Shown here piece by piece: positions 41,268-50,102 of a stretch of DNA of 64,000 nucleotides (positions are counted from its first letter, which is position 1; every line of letters begins with the position of its first letter). This DNA is from an uncultured Oscillospiraceae bacterium. GTDB taxonomy: Bacteria; Bacillota_A; Clostridia; Oscillospirales; Oscillospiraceae. The stretch covers positions 1 through 64,000 of the forward strand of contig CAJTTS010000009.1 of NCBI GenBank assembly GCA_910579155.1. Direction: 5' to 3'. Below the pieces are notes generated by a model. That model ran no database searches. It worked only from the letters and a program-made list of their open reading frames with translations, and was not told where the DNA came from. A program made the translations under genes and the position numbers.

Positions 41268-43673
41268 ATGCAGGACCTCAATCGCAAATCCCGCCGAAGT
41301 GACTACGGGAAAAACAACAGAAGCCTGTTCCGGCGCACCATCTTTTTGATGGCGGTGTTGGGTATCGGCATGTTTTTACCCTTGATTGCCCAGCTCTACA
41401 AGCTCCAGATTGTGGAGCAGGAGGAATGGGAGAGCCGGGCGGCCAACCAGCAGACGAAGAGCGTCTCCGTGGCCGCCAACCGGGGCACCATCTACGACCG
41501 GGAGGGCCGGGCCTTGGCCATGTCCGCCACAGTCTATAAGCTGATTTTGTCCCCCATGGGAGTCTATGGTTCCGTCAACAAGGACAACTATACGGACGAA
41601 AACGGGAAGTTGGACGAGGCCGCCTATGAAAAGGCCCTCTACGACCTGCGCAAGACTGTGGTGGACGGTATTGTGGATCTGTTTGATTACGACGAGGAGC
41701 GGCTTTGGACCCGGATTGAGCGCATCAATTCCGCCTATGAAGTGCTGTATTATGAGCTGGAGGAGGAGGATGCGGAGAAGGTCCGGCAGTTTATTGCCGA
41801 AAAGAAGCTGTCCGCCGGGCTACAGCTCACCCCGAGCAGCAAGCGGTATTACCCTTTTTCTTCTGTGGGCTCCCACGTCCTGGGCTTTATGAGCCAGAAT
41901 AAGAACAGCGGTGAAAACAAAGAGGGCGCCATGGGTATCGAGGCCAGGTACGAGGACGTTTTGTCCGGCGAGCTGGGCAAGGTGGTTACCTCCAAAAACG
42001 GCTGGGGTATGGAGATGAGTTCCGGTTATGACATGTATTTTGACGCGGAGAACGGCTATGACGTCCACCTGACCATAGACGAGCGCATCCAGGCCATGCT
42101 GGAGCAGACCCTGGCGGAGGGCATTGAGAGCTACGACGTGCAGGAGGGTGCCTTCGGCCTGGTTATCAATCCGCAGACCGGGGCGGTGCTGGCCATGGCC
42201 AGCAGCCCGGACTTCGACCCCAACAACTACGATAAGATCATCAACGCCGACCTGCAAAAGGAGCTGGAAGCTGTCGCCGAGGAAAAGGGGGCGGACAGCG
42301 AGGAGTATAGCGAAGCGTATAAAGCCGCCTACACCCAGCAGATGCGCAACCGGGTGCTGACGGAGACCTATGAGCCCGGCTCGGTGTTCAAGCCCATCAC
42401 CGTGGCCATCGGGCTGGAGGAGGGGGCCATTTCCATGGACAGCACCTATTTCTGCGGCGGCTCCAAGCAGCTTCCGGGGTGGCCGAAGCCTATCAACTGC
42501 CACAAGCACTCCGGCCATGGCCAGCAGGACCTCACCCACGCGGTAATGAACTCCTGCAACGTGGCCCTGATGGACATTGCGGAGGAGATTGGGCCGGAGA
42601 CCACCTGGAAGTATTGGACGGACTTCGGCCTGCGGGAAAAGACCGGCATCGACCTGTCCGGGGAGGAAAAGGGCCTCTTCTGGAGTGAGGAGCACTTCAA
42701 AAGCATCAACGCCTCCCAGGAGCTGGCCACCTCCTCCTTCGGCCAGCGCTTCACCGTGACGCCGCTGGAGATGATCTCCGCCTTCGGCGCCGTCATCAAC
42801 GGCGGGCATTTGCTCCAGCCCTACGTGGTGCAGTCCATCACGGATGGGGACGGCAACACCACCTTCTACCACGAGACCGTGGAGGTGCGGCAGGTTATCA
42901 GCGAGTCCACCTCCGACAAGGTCCGGGGCATTCTGGAGCAGGTGGTGGGAGATCCCAAAGGGTCCGGGCACAACGCAAGCATGAGCGGTTACTCCATCGG
43001 CGGCAAGACGGGCACCTCGGAAAAGGAACGGGGCAACCCGGACGTAATGTGCTCCTTCATGGGCTTTGCCCCGGCGGATAACCCCCAGGTGCTGGTGCTG
43101 CTGGTGTATGATTCCCCAAAACGTTCCGCCCCCGGGTCCAGTTACACCGCCGGCGGGACCTACATCAGCGGCGGCAACATTGCCGCCCCCATGGCGGGGG
43201 CGCTTATCGCCGGTATTTTGGACTATATAGGTGTGGAGAAGCAGTACAGCTCCGACGAGCTGGCAGGTGCGGACACCATGATGCCCCGGGTCATCGGCCA
43301 GGAGCTGACGGTGGCCAAAGGCACGCTGCAAAGCGCCGGCTTCGAGTGCCGCACGGTAGGTACGGGCAGCACCGTCACCGCACAGGTCCCGGCGGCGGGG
43401 GCGTATATCCCCGGCGGGTCCAACGTGATCCTGTACTTGGGGGATGAGGCCCCGGCGGACCAGGTGGAGACGCCCGACTTGACCGGACTCAGCCCCACGG
43501 CGGCCAAGGTGAAGCTGGAGGACGCGGGCCTGTTTATGAAGGCGACCGGCGTGGTGGACTCCGACTCCACAGCGGTGATGGCCGCCCAGTCGGTGGACGC
43601 GGGAACCATGGTGTCCCCCGGCACCGTGGTGGAGGTAAGATTCGTAAGCGACATTGAATATGGAGACCGTTAG
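41268..43673 (+). CDS. Class B penicillin-binding protein with PASTA domains (SpoVD/FtsI type), 801 aa
   Basis: A single N-terminal TM helix (about 27-48) anchors a dimerisation domain and a transpeptidase domain with S372-VFK, S429-C-N and K580-T-G motifs. Two C-terminal PASTA repeats follow (about 665-735 and 735-800). It cross-links septal peptidoglycan with FtsW-type polymerases. Spore formers often carry both a vegetative PBP2 and SpoVD here, and the sequence does not say which this is. ATG 41268 has TAGGAG upstream. It lies after ftsL and ends 14 nt inside the next gene. Confidence 0.93.
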   Translation: MQDLNRKSRRSDYGKNNRSLFRRTIFLMAVLGIGMFLPLIAQLYKLQIVEQEEWESRAANQQTKSVSVAANRGTIYDREGRALAMSATVYKLILSPMGVYGSVNKDNYTDENGKLDEAAYEKALYDLRKTVVDGIVDLFDYDEERLWTRIERINSAYEVLYYELEEEDAEKVRQFIAEKKLSAGLQLTPSSKRYYPFSSVGSHVLGFMSQNKNSGENKEGAMGIEARYEDVLSGELGKVVTSKNGWGMEMSSGYDMYFDAENGYDVHLTIDERIQAMLEQTLAEGIESYDVQEGAFGLVINPQTGAVLAMASSPDFDPNNYDKIINADLQKELEAVAEEKGADSEEYSEAYKAAYTQQMRNRVLTETYEPGSVFKPITVAIGLEEGAISMDSTYFCGGSKQLPGWPKPINCHKHSGHGQQDLTHAVMNSCNVALMDIAEEIGPETTWKYWTDFGLREKTGIDLSGEEKGLFWSEEHFKSINASQELATSSFGQRFTVTPLEMISAFGAVINGGHLLQPYVVQSITDGDGNTTFYHETVEVRQVISESTSDKVRGILEQVVGDPKGSGHNASMSGYSIGGKTGTSEKERGNPDVMCSFMGFAPADNPQVLVLLVYDSPKRSAPGSSYTAGGTYISGGNIAAPMAGALIAGILDYIGVEKQYSSDELAGADTMMPRVIGQELTVAKGTLQSAGFECRTVGTGSTVTAQVPAAGAYIPGGSNVILYLGDEAPADQVETPDLTGLSPTAAKVKLEDAGLFMKATGVVDSDSTAVMAAQSVDAGTMVSPGTVVEVRFVSDIEYGDR

Positions 43674-44187
43674 TAATAGAATAGAGGCTCCCGTGGCCGT
43701 GGTGGGGAAGGGCGGCACGCTGACCGCCGGGCTGCTGCGCAAGCTGCTGCCCGGGCCAGTGGTGGAGCTCACCCCATGCCAGGCGGCGCTGTATGAGGGA
43801 CCCTGTCGGGCGGTGGTGGTGGAGAACTTTGACCACCCGACGGAGAAAACCCTCAGCGGCTGCGCCGCCGCCCGGTGGGCGCTGTCCCGCCGGGCGGGCG
43901 TGACGGTAGTTGGCCTGGACGACCCGGAGGGCCGCCGCCTGGCCGGGGCCATGCGGTCCCGGGTGTACGCTTACTCCGACGGAAAGCCGCAGGCCGATCT
44001 CACCGCAAAAAACGTCCGCCTGCGTGGGGAGAGGCTGGAGTTTGTGGCCCTGGCGGGCGATGAGCTGACCCGGGTCCGGGTCCCGGCGGGGGAGCCGCCC
44101 CGGCTGTACGACCATCTGGCGGCTCTGGCGGGGGCGTTGGCCCTGGGGGTGCCGTTGGCCGACGCCGCAGTGAGACTGAGCGACTAG
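43660..44187 (+). CDS. Shortened Mur-ligase-like protein with degenerate P-loop, 175 aa
   Basis: The pattern follows the central ATPase domain of MurE/MurF ligases: VAVVGKGGTLTAGLLRKLL where the P-loop GTNGKTTT should be, AVVVENFDHPTEKTLSGCAAARWAL where the NIGxDHLD...K segment should be, GLDDPEGRRLA, then AYSDGKPQADLTAKNVRL and a final LYDHLAALAGALALGVPLADAA. The P-loop lacks the GKT triplet, and the N- and C-terminal ligase domains are absent. Catalysis is therefore unlikely. It overlaps the PBP end and precedes mraY, a position often held by murE or murF. It may be a relic or a scaffold. ATG 43660 or TTG 43654 may start it. Confidence 0.6.
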   Translation: METVSNRIEAPVAVVGKGGTLTAGLLRKLLPGPVVELTPCQAALYEGPCRAVVVENFDHPTEKTLSGCAAARWALSRRAGVTVVGLDDPEGRRLAGAMRSRVYAYSDGKPQADLTAKNVRLRGERLEFVALAGDELTRVRVPAGEPPRLYDHLAALAGALALGVPLADAAVRLSD

Positions 44188-44229
44188 AGAGGCGAAAATA
44201 CAAAAGAGGAGAGTTTGGAGGATATGACA

Positions 44230-45216
44230 ATGCGGATACTGCTGGCGGCGCTGACCGCTTTTGTGATCTCGGGTGTGACAGGGTGGTTTTTGATTCCCGC
44301 CCTACGGGCCCTGCACGCGGGCCAGTCCATCAAGGAGATCGGCCCCAACTGGCACAAACGTAAGGAGGGGACCCCCACCATGGGGGGCATCATGTTCATC
44401 CTTGCGGTGATCGTGGTGGTGGTCGCCTTCGGCTGGCGGGATATGGCGGCGGGGGACTGGTCGGCGGTGTATGTGCTGGCCTTTGCCCTGGTGTGCGGAG
44501 CCATCGGCTTTGTGGACGACTTCGCCAAGATCCGCAAGCATGAGAACACCGGCCTGACCGCCGGGTGGAAGTTCCTGCTTCAACTGGCGGCATCCATCGC
44601 GTTTCTGGCTCTGCTGCGGCGCGGCCACCACCTGACGCCTAACTTGTACATCCCCTTTGTCAACGTGACGTTGCCGCTGAACTGGGCGGTGTATCTGGTG
44701 TTCGCCGCCTTTGTCATGGTGGGCTGCGTCAACGCGGTGAACCTGACCGACGGGCTGGACGGTCTGGCCGGATCGGTGACCATGGCGGTGTCGGTGTTTT
44801 TCGCCGTGCTGTCGAAGTGGTGGGAGTTTGGCGCGGTGAGCGTATTTGCCGGGGCGCTGGCGGGGGGACTGTTGGGTTTCCTGCTGTATAATTTCTACCC
44901 CGCCAAGGTGTTTATGGGGGACACAGGGTCCCTGTTTTTGGGTGGCGCGGTGTGCGCCATGGCCTTTGCCTTGGATTCGCCTCTGGTGCTGGTGCCGGTG
45001 GGGGTTATCTACATCGCCGAAACCATGAGCGATATCCTCCAGGTAGGCTACTTCAAGCTCACCCACGGAAAACGCATTTTCCGCATGGCGCCCCTCCACC
45101 ACCATCTGGAGTTGGGGGGCTGGAGCGAGGTGCGCATTGTGCTCACTTTCACGGGCATCACGGTGGCGTTTTGCCTGTTGGCATTTGTAGGGGTCATGTA
45201 CCGCTACGCCATCTGA
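44230..45216 (+). CDS. mraY: Phospho-N-acetylmuramoyl-pentapeptide transferase
   Basis: MraY attaches phospho-MurNAc-pentapeptide to undecaprenyl phosphate, forming lipid I. About ten TM helices are seen, with the conserved KEGTPTMGGIMF, FVDDFAKI (catalytic Asp pair), NLTDGLDGLAGS and HHHLELGGWSE motifs. The 328-aa length is typical. ATG 44230 is chosen because GGAGG (44217-44221) lies 8 nt upstream; ATG 44224 is too close. Copy C of the dispersed repeat begins right after its stop. Confidence 0.97.
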   Translation: MRILLAALTAFVISGVTGWFLIPALRALHAGQSIKEIGPNWHKRKEGTPTMGGIMFILAVIVVVVAFGWRDMAAGDWSAVYVLAFALVCGAIGFVDDFAKIRKHENTGLTAGWKFLLQLAASIAFLALLRRGHHLTPNLYIPFVNVTLPLNWAVYLVFAAFVMVGCVNAVNLTDGLDGLAGSVTMAVSVFFAVLSKWWEFGAVSVFAGALAGGLLGFLLYNFYPAKVFMGDTGSLFLGGAVCAMAFALDSPLVLVPVGVIYIAETMSDILQVGYFKLTHGKRIFRMAPLHHHLELGGWSEVRIVLTFTGITVAFCLLAFVGVMYRYAI

Positions 45217-45265
45217 GCGCGGAGAAGCGACCGAGTGGTTTGGCCGCTTCGCAGCGTGACAACAT
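45217..45265 (+). repeat. Dispersed intergenic repeat, copy C (49 bp, minimal)
   Basis: The left end GCGCGGAGAAGCG (45217-45229) begins at the first base after the mraY stop. The right end CCGCTTCGCAGCGTGACAAC (from 45244) nearly matches copy A at 10307. The short form has almost no interior, so the two ends can pair as a hairpin. Confidence 0.65.
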
Positions 45266-45308
45266 TTAGGATTGCAGTCTGGATTTTCAAAGGAAAGGGA
45301 TGAGACCC

Positions 45309-46541
45309 ATGGCCAGAAAAGCGAAGCGGGACCTGACCATTGAACAGAAGCTGGCTCGGGGCCCCATCGACCTGCCCTTCCTGGCGCTGGTGATGTTGTT
45401 GACCGCCATCGGGCTTATCATGGTGCTGTCTGCTTCCTACGTCTCCGCCATGTACGATCTGGACCCAGATGTGTACACCGGCGGCGACCCACTGTACTAC
45501 TTCAATCGGCAGTTCGGGTTTGCAATGCTGGGCGTGTTCGCCATGTTCGTCATCTCCAAGATCGACTATCAGCAGTTCCGCTGGATGTCGGTGCCCGCCC
45601 TGCTCGTCTCGATCATATTGCTGATTCTGGTGTTCACCCCCCTGGGCCGGACCGCCGGAAACAGCGACGTGCGCCGATGGATTAACCTGGGCGGCCTGCG
45701 TTTCCAGCCCTCGGAGATTGCGAAGGTGGGCGTGATTATGTTTTTTTCCGCCGGGCTTTCCAAACGCAGCGGGCAGGTTGGTTTGCCAAGGAAGTGGAGC
45801 AAGCGGACGCTCACCGGGCGTATCTGTGCGATGCTGGACCGCGTGGGACTGCTGGAGCTGGTGCCCTATGGGGTTGTCCTGGTGGTGGTATTGATCCTGC
45901 TGAAGGAGGAGCCCCACATGTCCGGCATGATCCTTATCACGGTGGCGGCGGCGTCAGTGCTGTTCGCCTCCGGCATCAAGTTGTACTGGTTCCTTGGCGG
46001 CGGTACGCTGGTGGTGGGGGCGCTGGCCTACATCATCACCCAGACCACGTATATGACCAACCGCATTACCATCTGGCGGGATCCTTTCCAAGACCCTCGG
46101 AATCTTGGGTTCCAGCCCATCCAGTCCATGATTGCCATCGGTTCCGGGGGGCTTTTGGGAAAGGGGCTGGGCAACAGCGGGTCAAAATACCTGTTTCTTC
46201 CAGAGGAACACAACGACTGCATTTTTGCCATTGTCTGCGAGGAGCTGGGTATGGTGGGCGCCATCGTCATCATGGCTTTGTTTGCCCTGCTCATCATCCG
46301 GGGGTATTGGCTGGCCCTCCACGCCCGAGACCGGTTCGGGACGCTGCTCATTGTGGGCATCATCTCCCTGCTGGCGGTGCAGACCTTCCTGAACATCGGG
46401 GTGGCCACCAACGCCATCCCCACCACGGGCATCTCGCTGCCGTTTTTCAGCTACGGCGGCACGGCCCTTGCCATTCAGTTGGCGGAAATGGGCATGGTGC
46501 TCAGCGTATCACGGCAAATTGTTGCGCCCAAGGCGGAATAA
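45309..46541 (+). CDS. ftsW: FtsW/RodA/SpoVE family peptidoglycan glycosyltransferase, 410 aa
   Basis: This SEDS protein polymerises glycan strands from lipid II at the septum. About ten TM helices are present, with a large periplasmic loop and the family motifs RWINLGGLRFQPSEIAK and the C-terminal NIGVATNAIPTTGISLPFFSYGG. ATG 45309 fits the AGGAAAGGG site better than ATG 45300. It lies between mraY and murG; murD, usually found here, is missing. SpoVE is an alternative name in spore formers. Confidence 0.93.
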   Translation: MARKAKRDLTIEQKLARGPIDLPFLALVMLLTAIGLIMVLSASYVSAMYDLDPDVYTGGDPLYYFNRQFGFAMLGVFAMFVISKIDYQQFRWMSVPALLVSIILLILVFTPLGRTAGNSDVRRWINLGGLRFQPSEIAKVGVIMFFSAGLSKRSGQVGLPRKWSKRTLTGRICAMLDRVGLLELVPYGVVLVVVLILLKEEPHMSGMILITVAAASVLFASGIKLYWFLGGGTLVVGALAYIITQTTYMTNRITIWRDPFQDPRNLGFQPIQSMIAIGSGGLLGKGLGNSGSKYLFLPEEHNDCIFAIVCEELGMVGAIVIMALFALLIIRGYWLALHARDRFGTLLIVGIISLLAVQTFLNIGVATNAIPTTGISLPFFSYGGTALAIQLAEMGMVLSVSRQIVAPKAE

Positions 46542-46563
46542 GAGGAAAGGCGGAGGCAAGAGA

Positions 46564-46710
46564 ATGAAACCTATGAGACAAACGGGGGCCCCCGCGAAGC
46601 CGTCCTTTGGCTTTTCGGGGAGAGGGGAAGCAAGGGAGTGGGCTTCGTTTCCGCCTTTGGCGAAAACGAAGCCAAGCGGACTGCGCTTCGACGATGTGAG
46701 GACGGTATGA
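46564..46710 (+). CDS. Possible small ORF before murG, 48 aa
   Basis: An ATG at 46564, preceded by GGCGGAGG, opens a frame of 48 codons whose TGA overlaps the murG ATG (ATGA), as in a coupled leader ORF. The product is basic and Pro/Gly-rich with no recognisable family. The DNA also holds a strong imperfect inverted repeat (GGCTTCGTTTCCGCC...GGCGAAAACGAAGCC, about 46640-46674), so it could be a non-coding structured leader. Confidence 0.3.
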   Translation: MKPMRQTGAPAKPSFGFSGRGEAREWASFPPLAKTKPSGLRFDDVRTV

Positions 46711-47822
46711 AAGTGATATTTACCTGCGGCGGCTCGGCGGGGCATGTGAACCCCGCCTTGGCGGTGGCCCAGGTGTTTGAGGCCCGTCATCCCGGCTGTG
46801 AGATTATGTTCGTGGGCGCGGAGCGGGGAATGGAACAGCGGCTGGTGACCCAGGCGGGTTACCCCATCAAAACGGTGAAGGTGTCCACCTTTGAGCGCGC
46901 CTGGAGCTTCAAAGTGCTTAAGCACAATGTGAGCAGCGCCTTCAAGCTTCCGGTGGGACAGCACGAGGCGATGGACCTCCTCAAAAAATTCAAGCCGGAC
47001 CTGGTGGTGGGCACGGGCGGTTACGCCTCCTATCCCGCCGTCCACGCGGCGGCAAAACGGCGGATTCCCTGCGCCATCCACGAGTCCAACGCCTATCCGG
47101 GGCTGACCACCCGGGCGCTGGCCAATCAGGTAAATCTGGTCATGGTGGGCTTTCCTGAGGCGGCGGCCTACTATAAGGAGGCCAAAAAAGTGGCCGTCAC
47201 CGGCACCCCCGTCCGGGGTGAGTTCTTCTCCCTGAACCGGGAACAGGCCAGGTTGAAGCTGGGTCTGCTGGACAGCCAGCCCTTGGTTATCTCCTTCTGG
47301 GGTTCCCAGGGAGCGGGGCATATGAGCGAGCGCACGGTGGACTTTGTGGAGCGCTGGTCGGCGGAAGGCCGCCGATTCCACTATATCCACGCCGCCGGGC
47401 GGGACTACGAGGACATGACTGCCGAGCTGAAAAAACGGGGCGTACCCGTTTCCAACAGCGAGGTGCGCCCTTACATCGACGACATGCCGGTGGTGATGGC
47501 TGCGGCCGACCTGGTAATTTGCCGGGCAGGGGCGTCCACCATCGGAGAGCTGACGGCGCTGGGAAAGCCTGCCATCTTGGTGCCGTCTCCCTTTGTGGCG
47601 GCAAATCACCAGTTCAAAAACGCCAAGGTGCTGTCTGACCGGGGCGGGGTGGAGCTCATTGAGGAAAAGGACTGTACCGGCGAGGGGCTGTACGACGCGG
47701 CCCTGGCGCTGTTGTCTGACGGCGGCCGCCGGGCGGCTATGGGCAAGGCGCTGAAAGAGCTGGCTTCCCCCAACGCGGCCCAGGATATTTACGAGAATTT
47801 GATAGCTTTATTGGAAAAATAG
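46707..47822 (+). CDS. murG: UDP-GlcNAc:lipid I N-acetylglucosaminyltransferase
   Basis: MurG adds GlcNAc to lipid I to form lipid II at the inner face of the membrane. Residues 7-15 (CGGSAGHVN) are the first glycine-rich loop, and the C-terminal UDP-binding region VICRAGASTIGELTALGKPAILVPSPF is intact. The 371-aa GT-B fold protein has normal length. ATG 46707 follows GAGGACG. It is preceded by ftsW and a small possible leader ORF, and followed by murA. Confidence 0.96.
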   Translation: MKVIFTCGGSAGHVNPALAVAQVFEARHPGCEIMFVGAERGMEQRLVTQAGYPIKTVKVSTFERAWSFKVLKHNVSSAFKLPVGQHEAMDLLKKFKPDLVVGTGGYASYPAVHAAAKRRIPCAIHESNAYPGLTTRALANQVNLVMVGFPEAAAYYKEAKKVAVTGTPVRGEFFSLNREQARLKLGLLDSQPLVISFWGSQGAGHMSERTVDFVERWSAEGRRFHYIHAAGRDYEDMTAELKKRGVPVSNSEVRPYIDDMPVVMAAADLVICRAGASTIGELTALGKPAILVPSPFVAANHQFKNAKVLSDRGGVELIEEKDCTGEGLYDAALALLSDGGRRAAMGKALKELASPNAAQDIYENLIALLEK

Positions 47823-47882
47823 CAAGGATGCGCCGCTCCACATAGAATGAAGCGAGATTTCTTTCTATGGGGAGGCTTTGCC

Positions 47883-49139
47883 ATGAGTGTGATGTATCTT
47901 CGGGGCGGAACGCCGCTGGAAGGGGAGCTGGCTGTCCACGGGGCGAAAAACAGTGTGCTGCCCATACTTGCGGCCTGTCTGCTGGCTCAAGGATCGGTGA
48001 CGCTCTATAACTGTCCCCGGCTCACCGACGTGACTGCCGCGCTGGGCATTTTGCGTCGCCTGGGCTGCCGGGTGGAGCAGGAGGGGCATACCATTGCCGT
48101 GGACTCAACCGGGGCGGCGGGGAGCGCCATCTCAGAGGAACAGATGCGGGCCATGCGCTCGTCCATCATTTTCCTGGGGCCGCTGCTTGCCCGGACGGGA
48201 GAGGCGCATTTGACCTATCCCGGGGGATGCGAGCTGGGGCCCCGGCCCATCGACATGCACCTCAGCGCCATCCGGGCCATGGGGTGTGAGGTGAGCGAGG
48301 ACCGGGGCATTCACTGCAAGGGGCGACCACAGGGGGGCGAGGTACAGTTGGCTCTGCCCAGCGTGGGAGCCACGGAGAATGCCATGCTGTGCGCCGTGGG
48401 AGCGGTGAATTCCACTACAATCTCCAACGCCGCCCGGGAGCCGGAGATCGTTGACCTACAAAATTTTCTGAACGGTCTGGGAGCGGATGTGCGGGGAGCG
48501 GGCAGCTCCACCATCACGGTGGAGGGAGGTCGCCCCCTGTCCGGCGGGGAATTCACCGTCATGGGCGACCGCATTGTGGCGGCCACCCTTCTGTCCGCTG
48601 CTGCTGCGGCAGGGGGGAAAGTCCGCCTGAGCGGGGTGGACTGGAGGCACTTGGCCACCGTCCTGTCCGTATTTCATCAGGCGGGATGCAAGGTGGAAAG
48701 CAAGCTGGAGTACGTAGAGCTGGCCAGGGACCGGGACATTCCTTTGAAAGGCGTGCCCACCATCCGCACGGCCCCTTATCCCGGCTTCCCCACCGACGCC
48801 CAGGCGCCTGTTATGGCGGCGCTGGCCGCGTGCCAAGGGTGCACGCTGTTTGTGGAAACCATGTTCGACAGCCGTTACCGCCACGTCCCTGAACTGATCC
48901 GCATGGGGGCGGACATCACCACCGAGGGCCGGGTGGCCCTGATCCGGGGGGTGAAGCGGCTTCACGGAGCCAGGGTGGAGGCGTCTGATCTGCGGGGCGG
49001 AGGAGCCTTGGCCGCGGCGGCACTGGGAGCGGAAGGTGTCACGGTTCTGTCCGGCCTCAACCACATCGACCGGGGTTATGAGGGGCTGGAGGAGATGCTG
49101 CGAAGCCTTGGCGCCCGGGTGGAGCGAAGAGAGGAATAA
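47883..49139 (+). CDS. murA: UDP-N-acetylglucosamine 1-carboxyvinyltransferase
   Basis: MurA transfers enolpyruvate from PEP to UDP-GlcNAc, the first committed step of peptidoglycan synthesis. Lys22 (GAKNSVLPILAA) and the catalytic loop Cys116 (YPGGCELGPRPIDMH) are present. Cys116 is the residue alkylated by fosfomycin, so the enzyme should be sensitive; many resistant MurA have Asp there. ATG 47883 has GGGGAGG 8 nt upstream; an earlier in-frame start at 47847 lacks a site. The length is 418 aa. Confidence 0.96.
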   Translation: MSVMYLRGGTPLEGELAVHGAKNSVLPILAACLLAQGSVTLYNCPRLTDVTAALGILRRLGCRVEQEGHTIAVDSTGAAGSAISEEQMRAMRSSIIFLGPLLARTGEAHLTYPGGCELGPRPIDMHLSAIRAMGCEVSEDRGIHCKGRPQGGEVQLALPSVGATENAMLCAVGAVNSTTISNAAREPEIVDLQNFLNGLGADVRGAGSSTITVEGGRPLSGGEFTVMGDRIVAATLLSAAAAAGGKVRLSGVDWRHLATVLSVFHQAGCKVESKLEYVELARDRDIPLKGVPTIRTAPYPGFPTDAQAPVMAALAACQGCTLFVETMFDSRYRHVPELIRMGADITTEGRVALIRGVKRLHGARVEASDLRGGGALAAAALGAEGVTVLSGLNHIDRGYEGLEEMLRSLGARVERREE

Positions 49140-49190
49140 ATACCGGCCGCCGAAAGCGGCATTCAGATAGATCAGAACGGAGATGATACC

Positions 49191-49970
49191 GTGGCACGAC
49201 AGCGCAGACACAGCCGGCCCCGCCGGCGGCGGGGCCGGTTCAGCGGCCTGTATAAGGTGCTGTCCGTTCTGCTGGTGGCTGCGGCGCTGGTGGCGGCGTG
49301 TATCGTCTTCTTCCGGGTGAACGCCATCCAGGTGGCGGGCAATGTGCGATACACCGCCGAGGAGATTATCGAGGCCTCCGGCATCCAGCAGGGCGATAAC
49401 CTCATCATCCTGCCCGCCATGCGGGTGTCGGCGCTGATCCAGACCAAGCTGCCCTACGTGGAGCGGGTGGCCATCCGTCCGGTGTATCCGGACGGGCTGA
49501 TTATCAAGGTGACGGAGCGGGTGGCGGCGGCGTCGGTGGACAGCGCCGAGGGCCGCTGGCTCATTTCCTCCCAGGGAAAGCTGCTGGAAAAGGACAGCGG
49601 CGCCATTCAGGTCATCCAGATCACCGGCCTGACCGCAGTGGGGGCCTACGCCGGGGGAATTCTTCAGGCGGCGGAGGAGGAACAGCTCACTCTGGGCTAT
49701 GTGAAGGAGCTGTTGGCGGTGCTGGAGCAGCAAGGAATGTTGACCCAGTGCACTGCGCTGGACTGCTCGGCCACTACCTCCATGACACTGAATTACGGCA
49801 TTTATCGCCTGCGCCTGCCCCGTGGCGGGGACTATAATTACTATATTCAACTGGCGCGGAGCGCTCTGGCGAAGGGATTGGAAGAGGGGAAAATCCTGGA
49901 GGGACAGGGTGGATTGTTGGATTTGACGGTGCTGGAAGGCCGGGCCCGGTTCCGGCCGGATTCGGATTAA
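49191..49970 (+). CDS. ftsQ: FtsQ/DivIB cell division protein, 259 aa
   Basis: A very basic N-terminus (RQRRHSRPRRRRGR) precedes one TM helix (about 22-43) and an extracytoplasmic POTRA domain (VNAIQVAGNVRYTAEEIIEASGI, about 43-115), then a beta domain. This is the layout of FtsQ/DivIB, which links FtsL/DivIC to the septal synthases. It starts at GTG 49191 after GGAGATG. It lies between murA and ftsZ as usual. Confidence 0.9.
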   Translation: MARQRRHSRPRRRRGRFSGLYKVLSVLLVAAALVAACIVFFRVNAIQVAGNVRYTAEEIIEASGIQQGDNLIILPAMRVSALIQTKLPYVERVAIRPVYPDGLIIKVTERVAAASVDSAEGRWLISSQGKLLEKDSGAIQVIQITGLTAVGAYAGGILQAAEEEQLTLGYVKELLAVLEQQGMLTQCTALDCSATTSMTLNYGIYRLRLPRGGDYNYYIQLARSALAKGLEEGKILEGQGGLLDLTVLEGRARFRPDSD

Positions 49971-50005
49971 GATTTTGACATGCGGCAAAAAACTACGATT
50001 TTCTA

Positions 50006-50034
50006 TTGACCCCGTGGAGAAAAAAGGTTACAAT
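50006..50034 (+). promoter_or_regulatory. Promoter of ftsZ
   Basis: TTGACC (50006-50011) and TACAAT (50029-50034) are 17 nt apart, about 69 nt before the ftsZ start. ftsZ can therefore be transcribed apart from the upstream operon. Confidence 0.7.
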
Positions 50035-50102
50035 ACAATGAGATGTAGTTTTGTATTTTATTTTAATTACAATCATTGGTTTTACATAGGAGGGGCACAG
50101 GT

